Positions 44,559 to 55,242 of a stretch of DNA of 64,000 nt are shown here, one piece after another. This DNA is from Nemertoderma westbladi (Eukaryota; Xenacoelomorpha; Nemertodermatida; Nemertodermatidae): the NCBI GenBank assembly GCA_032718475.1, contig JAUCBJ010008936.1, forward strand, positions 62,001 through 126,000. The letters run 5' to 3'. Under the pieces are notes generated by a model. It was not told the origin of the DNA. It saw only the letters and a list, made by a program, of their open reading frames with translations, and did not search any database. Each line of letters starts with the position of its first letter. Position 1 is the first letter of the stretch. The translations under genes and the position numbers were made by a program.

Positions 44559-47500
44559 TTAATCCTCGAATAGGGTCTTCTTGGCCCTCTTCATTACATT
44601 TAGGCGGGCATAAATTTGTTTGATGCTTTTTGAATTAAGTTTCAGTGCTGCAGTATTAAGGAGCTGAGTCATTGATCCTTTCACAGTTCTAACAGCGGTA
44701 GAAGTATCGCGAAAGAGGTGGTCTTTGAAGACATCTTCCATGATTTTATTCTCAGACTTTTTCCATATAGCCCGCTTTGGCTTTCCAGCCATTGGAGATT
44801 CCTCAGGTGAAGATATTCTACAAGCGTTTACATCCAACGGGCTGTTAGTCGTTGCGATTGGTGGCCCTAATGCTTCAGTAGCGGGTCCCAAGTCAATATA
44901 AGGCAGGTCAATATTGGGCTGTAATGCAATGCCGGTACGTGGCTCTAATGCGTCAATATTGGGTCCCAAGTCAATAAGCGGTGGGTCAATATGGGATTCT
45001 AAGTCAACATCTGTTTCACCGGGGTTATTGATAAGATTATAGGCCCGAACAGCTTCTGCCCCTGAATTCGCAGCATCGTATATTTTTCGTTGCGTAGACA
45101 TGGAATGTGCCAACTGTTTAGAAACCAAGTTTTGTTCAACCACGGTACGATTCTCGCGTTGGTTATAGAATGATACTGAATGTCTGTTTAAAGTTGGCGT
45201 GATCTTGGATCTCGATTGTGGGAGAATGGTCTTCCACAGATCCTGAATCGGTCTACAGATACCACCAATCGGCTGTCCCAGCGTTGTGGTAAACACGTTT
45301 TGGACCTGGATACGAACAATCGCATATTGCGGTCGACAGTACGTGCTCCATTGTTTCACTAATAAATAGGTTGCTTCATCCATGACTATTTTAGCACTTC
45401 CATACACTTGATCAGTTTTAAGTTTCGGAACACTTATAACGATTCTATTACTTCCCTCCCGTTTTCGTTTGGTTACATGTTGCAGCTCCATATTGATAAG
45501 CTGGCTAGGTCGCGCACCATTGCGTAAGGCGAGTGCTGCAAATAAGTAGGCCCGCATGTCACTAAGCTTCTCACCTGTGGTGTTTGACTTATTGTTAGTA
45601 ATGTTCTGTAAAGCTAAATGTATATTCTTTATTCTATCTGCAGCAAAAAATTCCCTGATTTCTTGTTTTGTAGGCATATTATTAGTAGCTTCGTCTAGGA
45701 CAACGTGAGCCCTTCGTTTCAGGGCCCTTTTTTGCGACCTTTGGATTGCATCCACGACACCTTTGGCAGTTAATATATCAAGTTGTGAAACACTATTATT
45801 GGTCTTTTGGGAGATGACAACGTGTTGTTGATGAGCAAAAGTCATAAACAGAACCATCTTCTGCACGTATACTCTAAGCGAAGTAATTTCCCTCAACTTT
45901 TTATTACTACAAATTGTTTCCTCTTGAAGTAATTTATACCCATTCATCAACTGGTCGCCATTGAACATTATTGCGGGTGATATGGGCTCAGGTAAAGTCA
46001 TTGCAATTAATGTGTAGTAATGTTTAACACGCTGGGCTGCAAAGTCGACATCTTTCCACTCCATATCACACATGGGTGATTGTAAATAGGCCCGAAACTC
46101 GCCGATGAGGGGTATGAACAAATTAGCAAATTCACTATCATCTTTAGGCACATCATAACGTTTCCTGTGCTTTAAAATATGCACTCGCTCTTCATTTTGG
46201 ACCCGTTTCCCATTTACCATGTCATACGTGGGAATCTCATGCGCATAGGTTAGGTGATTGGGGAGTCGAAGTGTTATAGCTCCACATAGCGAACAATTTG
46301 AAGGAACTCTTTTACTATTTTTATGATGTTTCTTAGAAAGAGCGGACATATAACGAATGTATTTCGGATTAGTAGCCTTATGCTGCTCCCTCATGTGCCG
46401 TGTAATATTAATAACTTTCTTATTGCAGGCCGGGCATTCTTTACGATATCGCTTGGTTACACCGCCATAAGACTTGCGTACGAATTGCCATTTATCACGT
46501 TTACCCAATATTGGTTTTCCAGTGTCTAAGCTTTCGTTGTCCTCAGAATCATCACAGTAAGATGAAGAATCATCCGGAGTCCAATCAGGATCATTGGTAT
46601 ATTGCAATTGCGGGATTTTTATAGCCGCAACTGCAGCATCTTCATCGTCATATGTATTAGATTCATGTGTTTCAAATGTATTCATATGACTGTTACCTAT
46701 AAAAATTAAATAAAATCGAATAATATCCACTGATACTGGGAAGACAATGGAAAGGGAACATTTTTAAAAGCAATTTTTAAATTCTCATTTTTAATGTCAG
46801 ACAAAGTCTTTTATAAAATTTCATTGTACTGTAGAAGAAACCATCCCTAAATCACACCCCGACAATAAACCAACCCCGGTCGAATTATGTATACTCAGTC
46901 CCAGTCATTTGCTACTTGAAACACTCCTGTTTAAGGAGCAGGTGAGCATCCATGCACACACCGCACATGGTCAACTTCACCTTTCCCATTTGATTATTTC
47001 CCATAACCTTTGAGGCTGTATCATGTAGGCAGGCATTAGCCCATTGTTAGCCTACCATTTTGATAGTTAAAGCTTTCTCTGTATGCCACTAGATTATAGT
47101 GTTTGTTGTGTGGTAATTTAGGATTAGCAGCAAGTGTTATATTTAAAAACAAGTGTTATAATTTCAGGTGTTTATATGATAGCAGTATTTGTTATTGCAG
47201 TGTTAAAAACAATATTTATTTTATTATTTTATTTTGCATTAAGATACCTACAGGTAGTTGCCATAGACTAATGTAATAAGGGGCCATCCATAAATGACAT
47301 CACTCTGAACAGCGGAGGGGGGGGGGGGGGGGGGGGGGTTGATATTTCGTGACGATTTGTGACGAAGGGGGGGGGGGGGGGGGGGTAAAAATGTCTTTAA
47401 AAACCGTGACGTCATTTATGGATAGCCCCTGATGTATTTTATTACCAGCCAGTCGGTAACATGATATTTAAAAATAATCAGTTCCAGAAACCGCATTGTA

Positions 47501-48891
47501 GCACTTGATTTCAACCCAATGGCCAATAATTTGAAGTGCATGTTATGTTACTAACCTCCAAAACCTTCTAATGGCATATTATCCAATTCAGTTAACATAA
47601 ATGGAACCGTATCATCTAAAAGGCTGTATGTATGATTATCATCTGTGCTAAGCAGAGGTAAATCTATGCCTTGGTTGTCATTGAAATAAATTTCAGACTC
47701 CCGGAGAGGATTATCATTTATTCCAAATTCGCCATCATCTGAAAGATAACAAACACTTTAAGTTAAAAAGTTATGCCTAGTAAACGACCGGTTAACCGGG
47801 ACGAGTTCAAACCCGGGCCGGGTTGGGGTGACCCGGACCCGTCAAAAAAGACGCCGGGTACTGGGTTTTATTAAAATTAAGCACTTGCGTGAATGAGAAT
47901 GAAAAGCCTGTTTGACATACCTATATACGTAGGTACCAGTACACAAAGTTGCCTAAAGCAGTAGGTAGTCAGGTAGTAGTAGCATCTTCTTAGATTTTAT
48001 ATCATTTTCGATTTTTTTTTTCAATTTTTTTCTTTTGATGTATCATTTTTTTTCGATTTTATTTTATTTGTATCATTTTTGATATCACAAGTGTTGACCC
48101 GGACCCTGCGTTTTTGAGACAGACCCGGATCCGGCAAAATGTTCGACCCGGTCGTTTACTAGTTATGCCCTAATGCTGTAATGGGAATGCCTATCAAAAA
48201 TAAATTGATTCCAATAAGTTGATTTAAATAATTTCAAAATAATTGTATTATTGATTGAGGCAGGCCTTAATTATTGTATAATTAATAAGTTGATTGCAAC
48301 TGGAAGAAAACTTTGGCTCTCTTTTGTGATCAAAAACCTAAAAACCTAGTTTTAGACTTTTTTTAAATTTTAGAATTTCAAATCGACAAAAACCTAGGCT
48401 TACAAAAACCTACTTTGCCAGCCCTACTAGGACCACCCTATCCAGGCACCAGGTCCCGGCAGATTGGCAGTACTGTTACTGGTTACTGAGGTAGGCCTAC
48501 CGTAATTAAATTCATTAACCAGTCATCCAGTTAACTTACCAGTATCTGCGACATCATCTTCACCAGAATTACAACTGCTACCGGTACCGGTACCGCATGA
48601 ACTACCAGTATAGCAGTCTGAAGAATTCCAATTGTCGTCGTCATCATTATGAAATACAGGAAACTTTGGCCCCTTAGGTTGCTTAGCCTTAGGCCTAAAT
48701 ACAGGCACAATGCGAGTGAGGTTTTTTTCTCTATTAATACCGGTACCGGTATTTGATCCGGAAGGGAGGCTACAGTCACCGGAAGCAGTATTAACGCCGT
48801 TGCCTGTTACCGCTACCGGTAAGGTACCGGTACCAACCACCGCCGCCGGTAGGCAGGTAGGCGTAGGACATCTACGTTTTCGTCTTCCCAT
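44559..48891 (-). CDS. Spliced tyrosine-recombinase (Crypton-like) gene, 890 aa, three exons
   Basis: Exons on the minus strand: 48891-48540, 47738-47556 and 46696-44559, joined at ACTG/GTAAGT, CTTTCAG, GGAG/GTTAGT and TTTTATAG with matching phases; total 2673 bp, open throughout. Exons 1-2 encode a basic start (MGRRKRRCPTPTC) and acidic low-complexity sequence. Exon 3: C2H2 fingers CPACNKKVINITRHMREQH (about 266-284) and CSLCGAITLRLPNHLTYAH (313-331); a helical core-binding-like region; then the catalytic domain with LRNGARPSQL (Arg about 574), PKLKT (Lys about 604), TPTLNRHS (Arg about 683), LAHS (His about 709) and KIYDAA (Tyr about 718), the R-K-R-H-Y order of tyrosine recombinases. The end (KRAIWKKSENKIMEDVF onward) looks SANT/Myb-like. 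Such enzymes cut and rejoin DNA through a 3'-phosphotyrosine. Mobile or domesticated status is open. Confidence 0.7.
47280..47429. mobile_element. Hairpin MITE with GGGGCCATCCATAAATGAC ends
   Basis: Imperfect inverted ends GGGGCCATCCATAAATGAC (47280) and GTCATTTATGGATAGCCCC (47411-47429) enclose two poly-G runs (47319-47338, 47366-47384) and TGACGATTTGTGACGA. It lies in intron 2 of the recombinase gene. Elements with such CCATCCATAAATGACGTCA ends are widespread in animals as far as I recall. Confidence 0.8.
47770..48169. mobile_element. hAT-type MITE with 8-bp target duplication
   Basis: GTTATGCC occurs at 47770-47777 and 48162-48169. Between them lies a 384-bp element with 14-bp inverted ends TAGTAAACGACCGG (47778) and CCGGTCGTTTACTA (ending 48161). 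Subterminal parts are rich in GACCCGG/CCGGGT. An 8-bp duplication with TAG-start ends is the hAT signature. No ORF, so non-autonomous. It sits in intron 1 of the recombinase gene. Confidence 0.85.
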
Positions 48892-49394
48892 CAAGATCAA
48901 CTGATCACAGCACCCTGCAGCACTGGTAACGGCTGAACGGGACGTGCTCTGTGCTCAGGGCAACGGACTGTCAACGGCAACGGATGTACCTGTAACGGTA
49001 CTGCTGTACTGCGGTATGGCTGTATGGTAGGCCTGTCAGCCTGTACTGCTGTACTGTAAGGTAAGGCTACTTCTGCTGGATCTGAGCCTGAGGCTGTGAG
49101 GAAGACTGGTGTTTGTGATGCGCGATGCGGTACCGGCAAGCGGCAACCGGCTGTAGCTCCTATTTCTTTTCCTGTTTTCTGCAGTCGGATCTCGGATCCA
49201 CTGACTGACTGACAGACTGATCCAGCAACTCAGTCAGCAACTCCTGAACTCCTGAACTCACCCAGTCACCAGCTCACTGCAGCACTTCTTTAAAATTATA
49301 GTCAAGAATAAGTATCCTTTAAGTCGGAATACGAAGCACGTGACTTCCGCTCGTTAACAACCGCAGCACGCGATGCCACTGATGGTCCAGCAGT
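48892..49394. other. GC-richer leader upstream of the recombinase gene
   Basis: No gene. CTGTACTGCTGTACTG, GTACCGG and CTGACTGACTGAC words dominate, the same texture as 25601-26170 and 52970-53240. The last of these was probably contiguous with this one before LINE copy B inserted. Confidence 0.45.
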
Positions 49395-49722
49395 CTGTCG
49401 GGAAATTCGAGTACGTCAGAGTTTATCTCAAATACAAAGGCTATCCCTCCGCAACACCAGAATCTCGGTACAGAAACTAAATAAGAAAGCCCATCATGAT
49501 GAAATCGGTGATGCTACTGAAAGCTATAGTCTAAAACCGGATGGCGAAGTCTGGCGGTATACAAAACACAGTGACGGCAAATGGAAACGAGACCGTCGAT
49601 GGAGTTTTGTTGAAGTAGATGCAGATCGCTCTAGGACGACTCAGAACTCCTCTCGATCAGATAGCGGTCCCCGCTCCCACCAGGCTATTTGGAGAAACCG
49701 TCCCCTGGACCAGGAAAACTAG
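49395..49722 (+). pseudogene. CR1 copy B, ORF1 C-terminal remnant
   Basis: Open frame from about 49420 to TAG at 49720-49722: KLNKKAHHDEIGDATESYSL, then VWRYTKHSDGKWKRDRRW, then PLDQEN. It parallels the ORF1 tail of copy A (SESYSLRQDGSIWRYTPDEN...DQEEN). The PHD finger and coiled-coil part are missing because of 5' truncation. Confidence 0.75.
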
Positions 49723-52571
49723 TTAAGGGAGAGGACGCCGTAAATAGTGGACCTTTTCTAAACTGTTATAGTGCAAATGTGCAATCAATAAAAATGAAAC
49801 TTTCCGAACTTCAGGTCTTGTTAAACAATAACAAATATGATATTATAGCCTTAACCGAAACTTGGGCAAATGAAACTATAACTGATGCTATGCTAGTGGG
49901 TGGTACTGATTATGCATCTATGAGACACGATAGATTCCATCTGGATCTGGGCGGTGGGGTAGCTATCCTTTTAAAAAAAAGCATTAAATGCTGTAGAGTG
50001 ACTTTACCAAACCATCTTAGTGATGCTGAGGTAATAGGAATTGACTTATTAGGTTCTAATAAATCTAGAATCATATGTGGCTATAGACCACCTCCCAGAC
50101 CGGACGTAGTTGATAACACAGCGATTTTATTGGAATCGCTGGCTTTTTTGTGCAATACATCACTCCCTTGTGTTTTAATTGGGGACTTTAATTATCCACT
50201 TTTTAATTGGTCTGAATTTGTGTATCCAGACAATGCTTGCTACAACCAGTTTGCCACTTTTATCTTGCATAATAGCTTAACTCAATTGCAATTTAAACCA
50301 ACTAGGGGCCCAAATGTGCTGGATTTAGTGTTCACATCGGATAATCAGTTTGTTTCTAGTGTTAATACTAACGTACCCTTCTCAACCAGTGACCATGACA
50401 GTGTTAGTTTTAATATTTTAGCACCATCCCTTCATATTAATGATAATTCAACCTCGTATACAGGTTTTTATGATTTTAATAATGGCGACTATACTGCTTT
50501 CAGTGCTTACATTAAGAATAGTAATATTATTACCAGGTATGAAAGTTGTGTTACGGTAGACGATTTTTATGAGACTTTTTCCTCAGTACTTAAGGAAGGC
50601 ATAGACAAATTTGTCCCTTTCAAACCTTTTAAACAACGCAAAAAGTATTACCCGCTTTTTGTTAGACGCCTTCAGAGGGCGAAGAAATTACTGTGGAGGA
50701 AACGACATAGAGAGAATGGGCGACAAGAATATTATCGTGTGGCAAAGGCTGCAGCCTCTGCAGCTCACCGCGCTACCTGCATCAAAGAGACTGAAATCCT
50801 AAACTCGGGTAACCCTGCTTTAATTTATAAATATATAAATTCAAAGAGAAAATCCACCTTGGGTATTGGCCCTTTAAAATTCAAAGGTGATACGGTAGTG
50901 GATGATGCGACAAAGGCCCGTATATTTAACGAGGTGCTAACCCAAAATTTTACAGTTGATAACAATGTAAGCATCAATATACCCAGTAAAGTGCATAGTA
51001 GTATTAATTTGTCGACTATAAATTTTAGCCCGGTAAATGTGTTAACTTTTTTGAATAAGTTGCCCAATAAGAAAAGTGGGACCCCTGACAACCTACCGAG
51101 TATCTTATTTCATCGTTTATCAGTGTGCTTGGCTAAACCATTATCTGTTATATTTAAACTCTCTTTTGAGACACACACACTTCCATCTATTTGGCTTACT
51201 GCTACCATTATTCCTATCTTTAAAAAGGGTGATCCTTGCGACCCCTTTAACTATAGACCAATATCATTAACTTGCATCGCATGCAAAATTATGGAAATGT
51301 GTGTCAAAAATGATTTATTATCCTATTTGCTATTGAATAAATTGATCAATAAGGCACAACATGGTTTCTTGTGCCGTAGGTCTACCAATACACAATTATT
51401 GGAGTGTGTTACAGATTGGTATAATATGGTTGATAATAGGCAAAATATCGATATAATTTATATCGATTTCGCCAAAGCCTTTGATTCCGTTGTGCACAGC
51501 AAATTATTAATTAAACTGAGAGCTTATGGCATAGCTGATGACTTGTTATTGTGGCTTTCAGCCCTTCTGTCAAATAGGACACAGCGTGTTGTTGTCGGTA
51601 AATATTGCTCAGATTTTGCACCAGTTACCTCCGGTACAATACAAGGGAGTGTGCTGGGACCACTTTTGTTCCTAATGTTCATAAACGACCTACCTGAACA
51701 GCTCTTGCCAATAACTGTCAAACTTTTCGCTGATGATGTTAAAATGTATGCTGACAGTTCGCAGTGCCATTTGCTATCCAATGCACTTAATAAACTGGAG
51801 ACATGGGCCAGTACATGGCAGCTGTCGATTGCAGCACACAAATGTACTGTAGTTTATGTGGGTAAAAACAATTGCAAACATGTGTACTACTTAAATGATA
51901 GCGTCCTCAGTGAAAGTTTATTTTGTAAAGATTTAGGCTTAACAGTAATGTCAGATCTCTCATTCGATCGGTACTGCAGCGACCAAGTAGCCAAAGCATG
52001 TAAAATTGTCAACATTCTGTTTCGGTGTATTCAAACGAAAAACATTAAAGCTCTCCTTATGGCATACAAAAGTATGGTCCGCCCATTACTTGAGTATTGT
52101 ACTTCAGTATGGTCTCCATATAAAAAAAGCAGTATCAATCTTGTCGAGAGCGTACAGCATTACTTTACTAGGCGCTTATATGCAAGGTGCAATATTCCCT
52201 ATACTTGTTATACAAACCGTTTAGATTTTCTGTTCTTACAACCGCTGGAACTACGTCGTATCATATTTGATTTAAAGTTAACCTACAGTATTGACAGAAA
52301 CCTAGTTGATCTAGATGTAGATAAATATTTTACAAGACCACCGCGTAGTGGTCTTCGAGGGCATTCTCGTAAATTATTTGTACCTAGGTGCAGACTCAAT
52401 ATGTGTAAAAACTCGTTTAAGCACAGAGTTGTTCCTATTTGGAACGAGTTACCTGGAGATCTTGTTGATGCTGTAAACCTAACCATTTTTACACGGGGTT
52501 TGTCAGGGGTTAACCTACTTAAATATTGCTCTTTTTCAAGAGACCAGGGTAATCCATGGTTTTTTCAGTAA
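49689..52571 (+). CDS. CR1 copy B ORF2: endonuclease-reverse transcriptase, uninterrupted
   Basis: About 960 codons without stop. The frame is open from before 49689 (a TTG); the first ATG is at about 49794, inside the endonuclease start, so translation probably depends on ORF1. Endonuclease landmarks: CYSANVQSI, IALTETWANE, VLIGDFNYPLFNW and STSDHDSVSF. RT landmarks: FNYRPISLTCIACKIME, IIYIDFAKAFDSVVH, TIQGSVLGPLLFLMFIND and KLFADDVKMYAD. C-terminal: RPLLEYCTSVWSP, RRLYARC, PPRSGLRGH and IWNELP. The protein nicks the target and primes cDNA synthesis. Compared with copy A it has no inactivating change in ORF2, so it is younger. Confidence 0.9.
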   Translation: MEKPSPGPGKLVKGEDAVNSGPFLNCYSANVQSIKMKLSELQVLLNNNKYDIIALTETWANETITDAMLVGGTDYASMRHDRFHLDLGGGVAILLKKSIKCCRVTLPNHLSDAEVIGIDLLGSNKSRIICGYRPPPRPDVVDNTAILLESLAFLCNTSLPCVLIGDFNYPLFNWSEFVYPDNACYNQFATFILHNSLTQLQFKPTRGPNVLDLVFTSDNQFVSSVNTNVPFSTSDHDSVSFNILAPSLHINDNSTSYTGFYDFNNGDYTAFSAYIKNSNIITRYESCVTVDDFYETFSSVLKEGIDKFVPFKPFKQRKKYYPLFVRRLQRAKKLLWRKRHRENGRQEYYRVAKAAASAAHRATCIKETEILNSGNPALIYKYINSKRKSTLGIGPLKFKGDTVVDDATKARIFNEVLTQNFTVDNNVSINIPSKVHSSINLSTINFSPVNVLTFLNKLPNKKSGTPDNLPSILFHRLSVCLAKPLSVIFKLSFETHTLPSIWLTATIIPIFKKGDPCDPFNYRPISLTCIACKIMEMCVKNDLLSYLLLNKLINKAQHGFLCRRSTNTQLLECVTDWYNMVDNRQNIDIIYIDFAKAFDSVVHSKLLIKLRAYGIADDLLLWLSALLSNRTQRVVVGKYCSDFAPVTSGTIQGSVLGPLLFLMFINDLPEQLLPITVKLFADDVKMYADSSQCHLLSNALNKLETWASTWQLSIAAHKCTVVYVGKNNCKHVYYLNDSVLSESLFCKDLGLTVMSDLSFDRYCSDQVAKACKIVNILFRCIQTKNIKALLMAYKSMVRPLLEYCTSVWSPYKKSSINLVESVQHYFTRRLYARCNIPYTCYTNRLDFLFLQPLELRRIIFDLKLTYSIDRNLVDLDVDKYFTRPPRSGLRGHSRKLFVPRCRLNMCKNSFKHRVVPIWNELPGDLVDAVNLTIFTRGLSGVNLLKYCSFSRDQGNPWFFQ

Positions 52572-52955
52572 AATGTATTTAATCTCGTTAGTATTGTTTT
52601 TATTTTTTTTTTTTCTATTTTTTTCCAATGGTCAAACTGGATATTTTCTCTTACTTTGAACCAATTATTTTAAATTTAATGTTCTTTTTAATTTTCTTCA
52701 ACATTCCTTGTGTAATTTTAATTTTAATTTCAATTTCAATATTCTTTTTTTCACATTAAAACTAATTATGGACCACCATAAGTGCTATATGCCTGGTAGG
52801 TATCCTCTCCCTCGAACCATATAATGTATCTTATATCTCAATTACAATATTTTACTTATATTTAGTAAATGTATTTCGTGTATAATTTTGTATTAATATC
52901 TGTTGCTTTGTTTTTTTTTTAAATTTGATTTCGTGTTAATAAATAAATAAATAAG

Positions 52956-53646
52956 ACACGGTAGGCCTACGTACTGACGTAGGACAGTAGGAACACGGTC
53001 AGAATACAGGAATACAGAAATATCGGTACAGTAATACACAGGCAGACAGGTATACCTGGCTGTCTGATAGGTCTACCGCCCTACCGGCACCGGCAAACTG
53101 GTTATAAAACTACTCCCAGACTCCAGTGTCAGTCTGCTGGTCTGGCAGTGCAGTACAGCAGTAGCAGCAGCAGTATGCTGGTATGGTACAGCCACAGCAC
53201 TTCAATCAGGCAGTGCTGCAGTGCCGGTACTGCCAACACTGAAGACACTTTAGATCCTAACTGTGAACTTAGATCCTAACTAGGTGAACTTAGATCACAA
53301 TTTATGCTAAAAAACCTTTGGTAATCATCATGCTAGTCAGCTAGTCGCGAAGCAACTTAGATCCCACGTGTATTGCTCCCTCGATATTATAGTACAGTAG
53401 TATATTGTGTTGTGCTACATTAAGCATATAAAAGTACTTATAATGATCTAATGCAAATATGTCATACACTCAAATTAGTTGCAATCAGCGACTCACCAAC
53501 AAACAATAATTTGCCAATTATAATAGCTAATTCATTACAATGTATTGGTGGTATGATCTAAGTTCGCTTCCCGTTAAGCGTGATAAATATTTACATTAAA
53601 TGTCTGCTGGCATATGGCAGCAATGACATTTCACATTTAACACAGC
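52956..53646. other. Non-coding stretch after the LINE
   Basis: No gene. 52970-53240 is CAGTA/ACCGGTA-rich, as upstream of the LINE. GAACTTAGATC(C)TAACT repeats about three times at 53259-53300. The rest is AT-rich. Confidence 0.45.
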
Positions 53647-55242
53647 TATAAAAAATACAATAGCGGGTTTTTAAATTCAATATACAATATACTGCAGTTG
53701 AAACTCAATAATGGCTAACTCAAGACAATCTGCAGTTCTTTAGTCTGCCGCTAGAGTACGAAATGTCTGAAAGTGAATTTTTTGACCTATTCAGTCATTT
53801 ATGATCCGTTCAAGCTGAAAATTGTCAGATAGGAACTAGAATACACCCTGTGTCATTGTATGGTCGGAATCACTAGCGCGAAGGCCCCACTTCGTGAATT
53901 ATACACAGTACCGGTATGTATAATTTATTAGATTAGATTAGAGATCGTAAGTTGTTCGCACGACTTAGCTAAAAAAAAGACTATTTAATTTCCCTGTATG
54001 GGCTCCGTAGGTTTATTTTCAGTTCAGAAATAAACTTTGTAGTGGCCCATTTGGTACACGCATATATTTTTGTATTTGTGACATTATATTTTTACAGGAG
54101 AAAACTTAACGCAACCCCTATCGGCAAATTAAATTCTCACCGAAATGTTAAAGTAGTGAAAGGGTCAGGTTAACGTTGGCGCGTCATTCTAACCAAAACA
54201 ATAAACGGAAGTCAATAGAAAAGACGTTTCAGTTTTATTTTTGGGGAATAATCCGTTGTTATATGCGTCGTGGAAATTAGCAAATGAAATAGAAGTTGGA
54301 GACAATGTTATATTACTGAGCTACTTGCATTTTTCGTCACTCATTGGGACATATTTAAAAATACCACAATCACAATCAATCAGAAACGATTAATATTTAA
54401 TTTCGCGACAATTTTATTCAATAGTTTCGGGAATTTTCTTATAGAAAAGCAACGAATGGCTAATTTTATCTAAAAGTTGGAACCCGGTGTTATTTGTTGT
54501 GCTCTTTCTATTTTCGACTGTGTTCGATTGTGTTTGGGTGTGTTCTTGTATGTTCGCTTGTGTTCTGTAAAAAGGACTATCCAATAAAATCAAAATCAGG
54601 TTGATTTCTTAATGCTTTATGCGATTACCAAATATGTGCTACTTGTCTACTTTTCGTAACACACGGTCCTTACTGTGAAAAGTACAGTAGGGCCTAAAGT
54701 ACATTTTCGTCGGCCGTGAGACCATGGAATACACACAAAGTCTGATGACTTATTTCCAGTGCGGTCCCCACAGAACTATACTCCCCAGAGGAAACTCCAA
54801 TACTCATTTAGCTACCATTCAAGGATGCAAGGCAGATATGCGCCTAGACCCTAGACGCTTAGACCCTTCAAAGCGTTCGTGCCGAAACAAAAACTGCCCT
54901 GGCCTGTTAATGTTAACATGCCTTGTTAATATGTGATTATCATATATGTTCTACTTGTATACCTTTCGCGATACTTTTCGCGGATATCTGTTGTCTTTCT
55001 ACTTCGGTAGGTGTGAACTTCATCCATAGAAAACTGTAGTAATTTTTAAGAGTGGCCCATTTACTACAGACATATATATGAAGTGTAAGTCACGCAGGGC
55101 CGTTCATAATGCAACGCCAATGGATTCTAGATTAGCATCCTCAAATTAAATAGCATTAAGAAAAGAAAAGTATTGATTGACAACAACGACATTTCTTAAT
55201 ATCTATTATTTAAAAAACAAATTACAAATAAAACAAACCAAA
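53647..55242. repeat. Long dispersed repeat, copy 2
   Basis: Matches 41467-42765 block by block in the same orientation. It carries about 570 bp (about 54235-54800) not present in copy 1 and lacks the poly-C run of copy 1. It ends ACAAATTACAAATAAAACAA. No ORF. Confidence 0.85.

Larger units (their letters stand above)
49395..52955 (+). mobile_element. CR1-type LINE copy B, 5' truncated, ORF2 open
   Basis: Same family as copy A (18080-22131): ORF1 tail, ORF2 and 3' UTR align in order. The element starts within the last quarter of ORF1 and ends in (AATA)n at about 52933-52950. 5' truncation is the usual outcome of LINE integration. The 3' UTR (52572-52932) is T-rich with GACCACCATAAGTGC and TCCTCTCCCTCG conserved with copy A. 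I could not identify a target-site duplication. Confidence 0.8.

Noticed and set aside
48710-48904. Plus-strand ORF opposite exon 1 of the recombinase gene
   Set aside because: It is a shadow of exon 1 produced by palindromic ACCGGT words.
41467-55242. The two long repeats as LTRs of one giant retrotransposon
   Set aside because: They lack TG...CA ends, there is no gag or pol between them, and the interior is a recombinase gene and an independent LINE. The shared repeats remain listed as a finding only.
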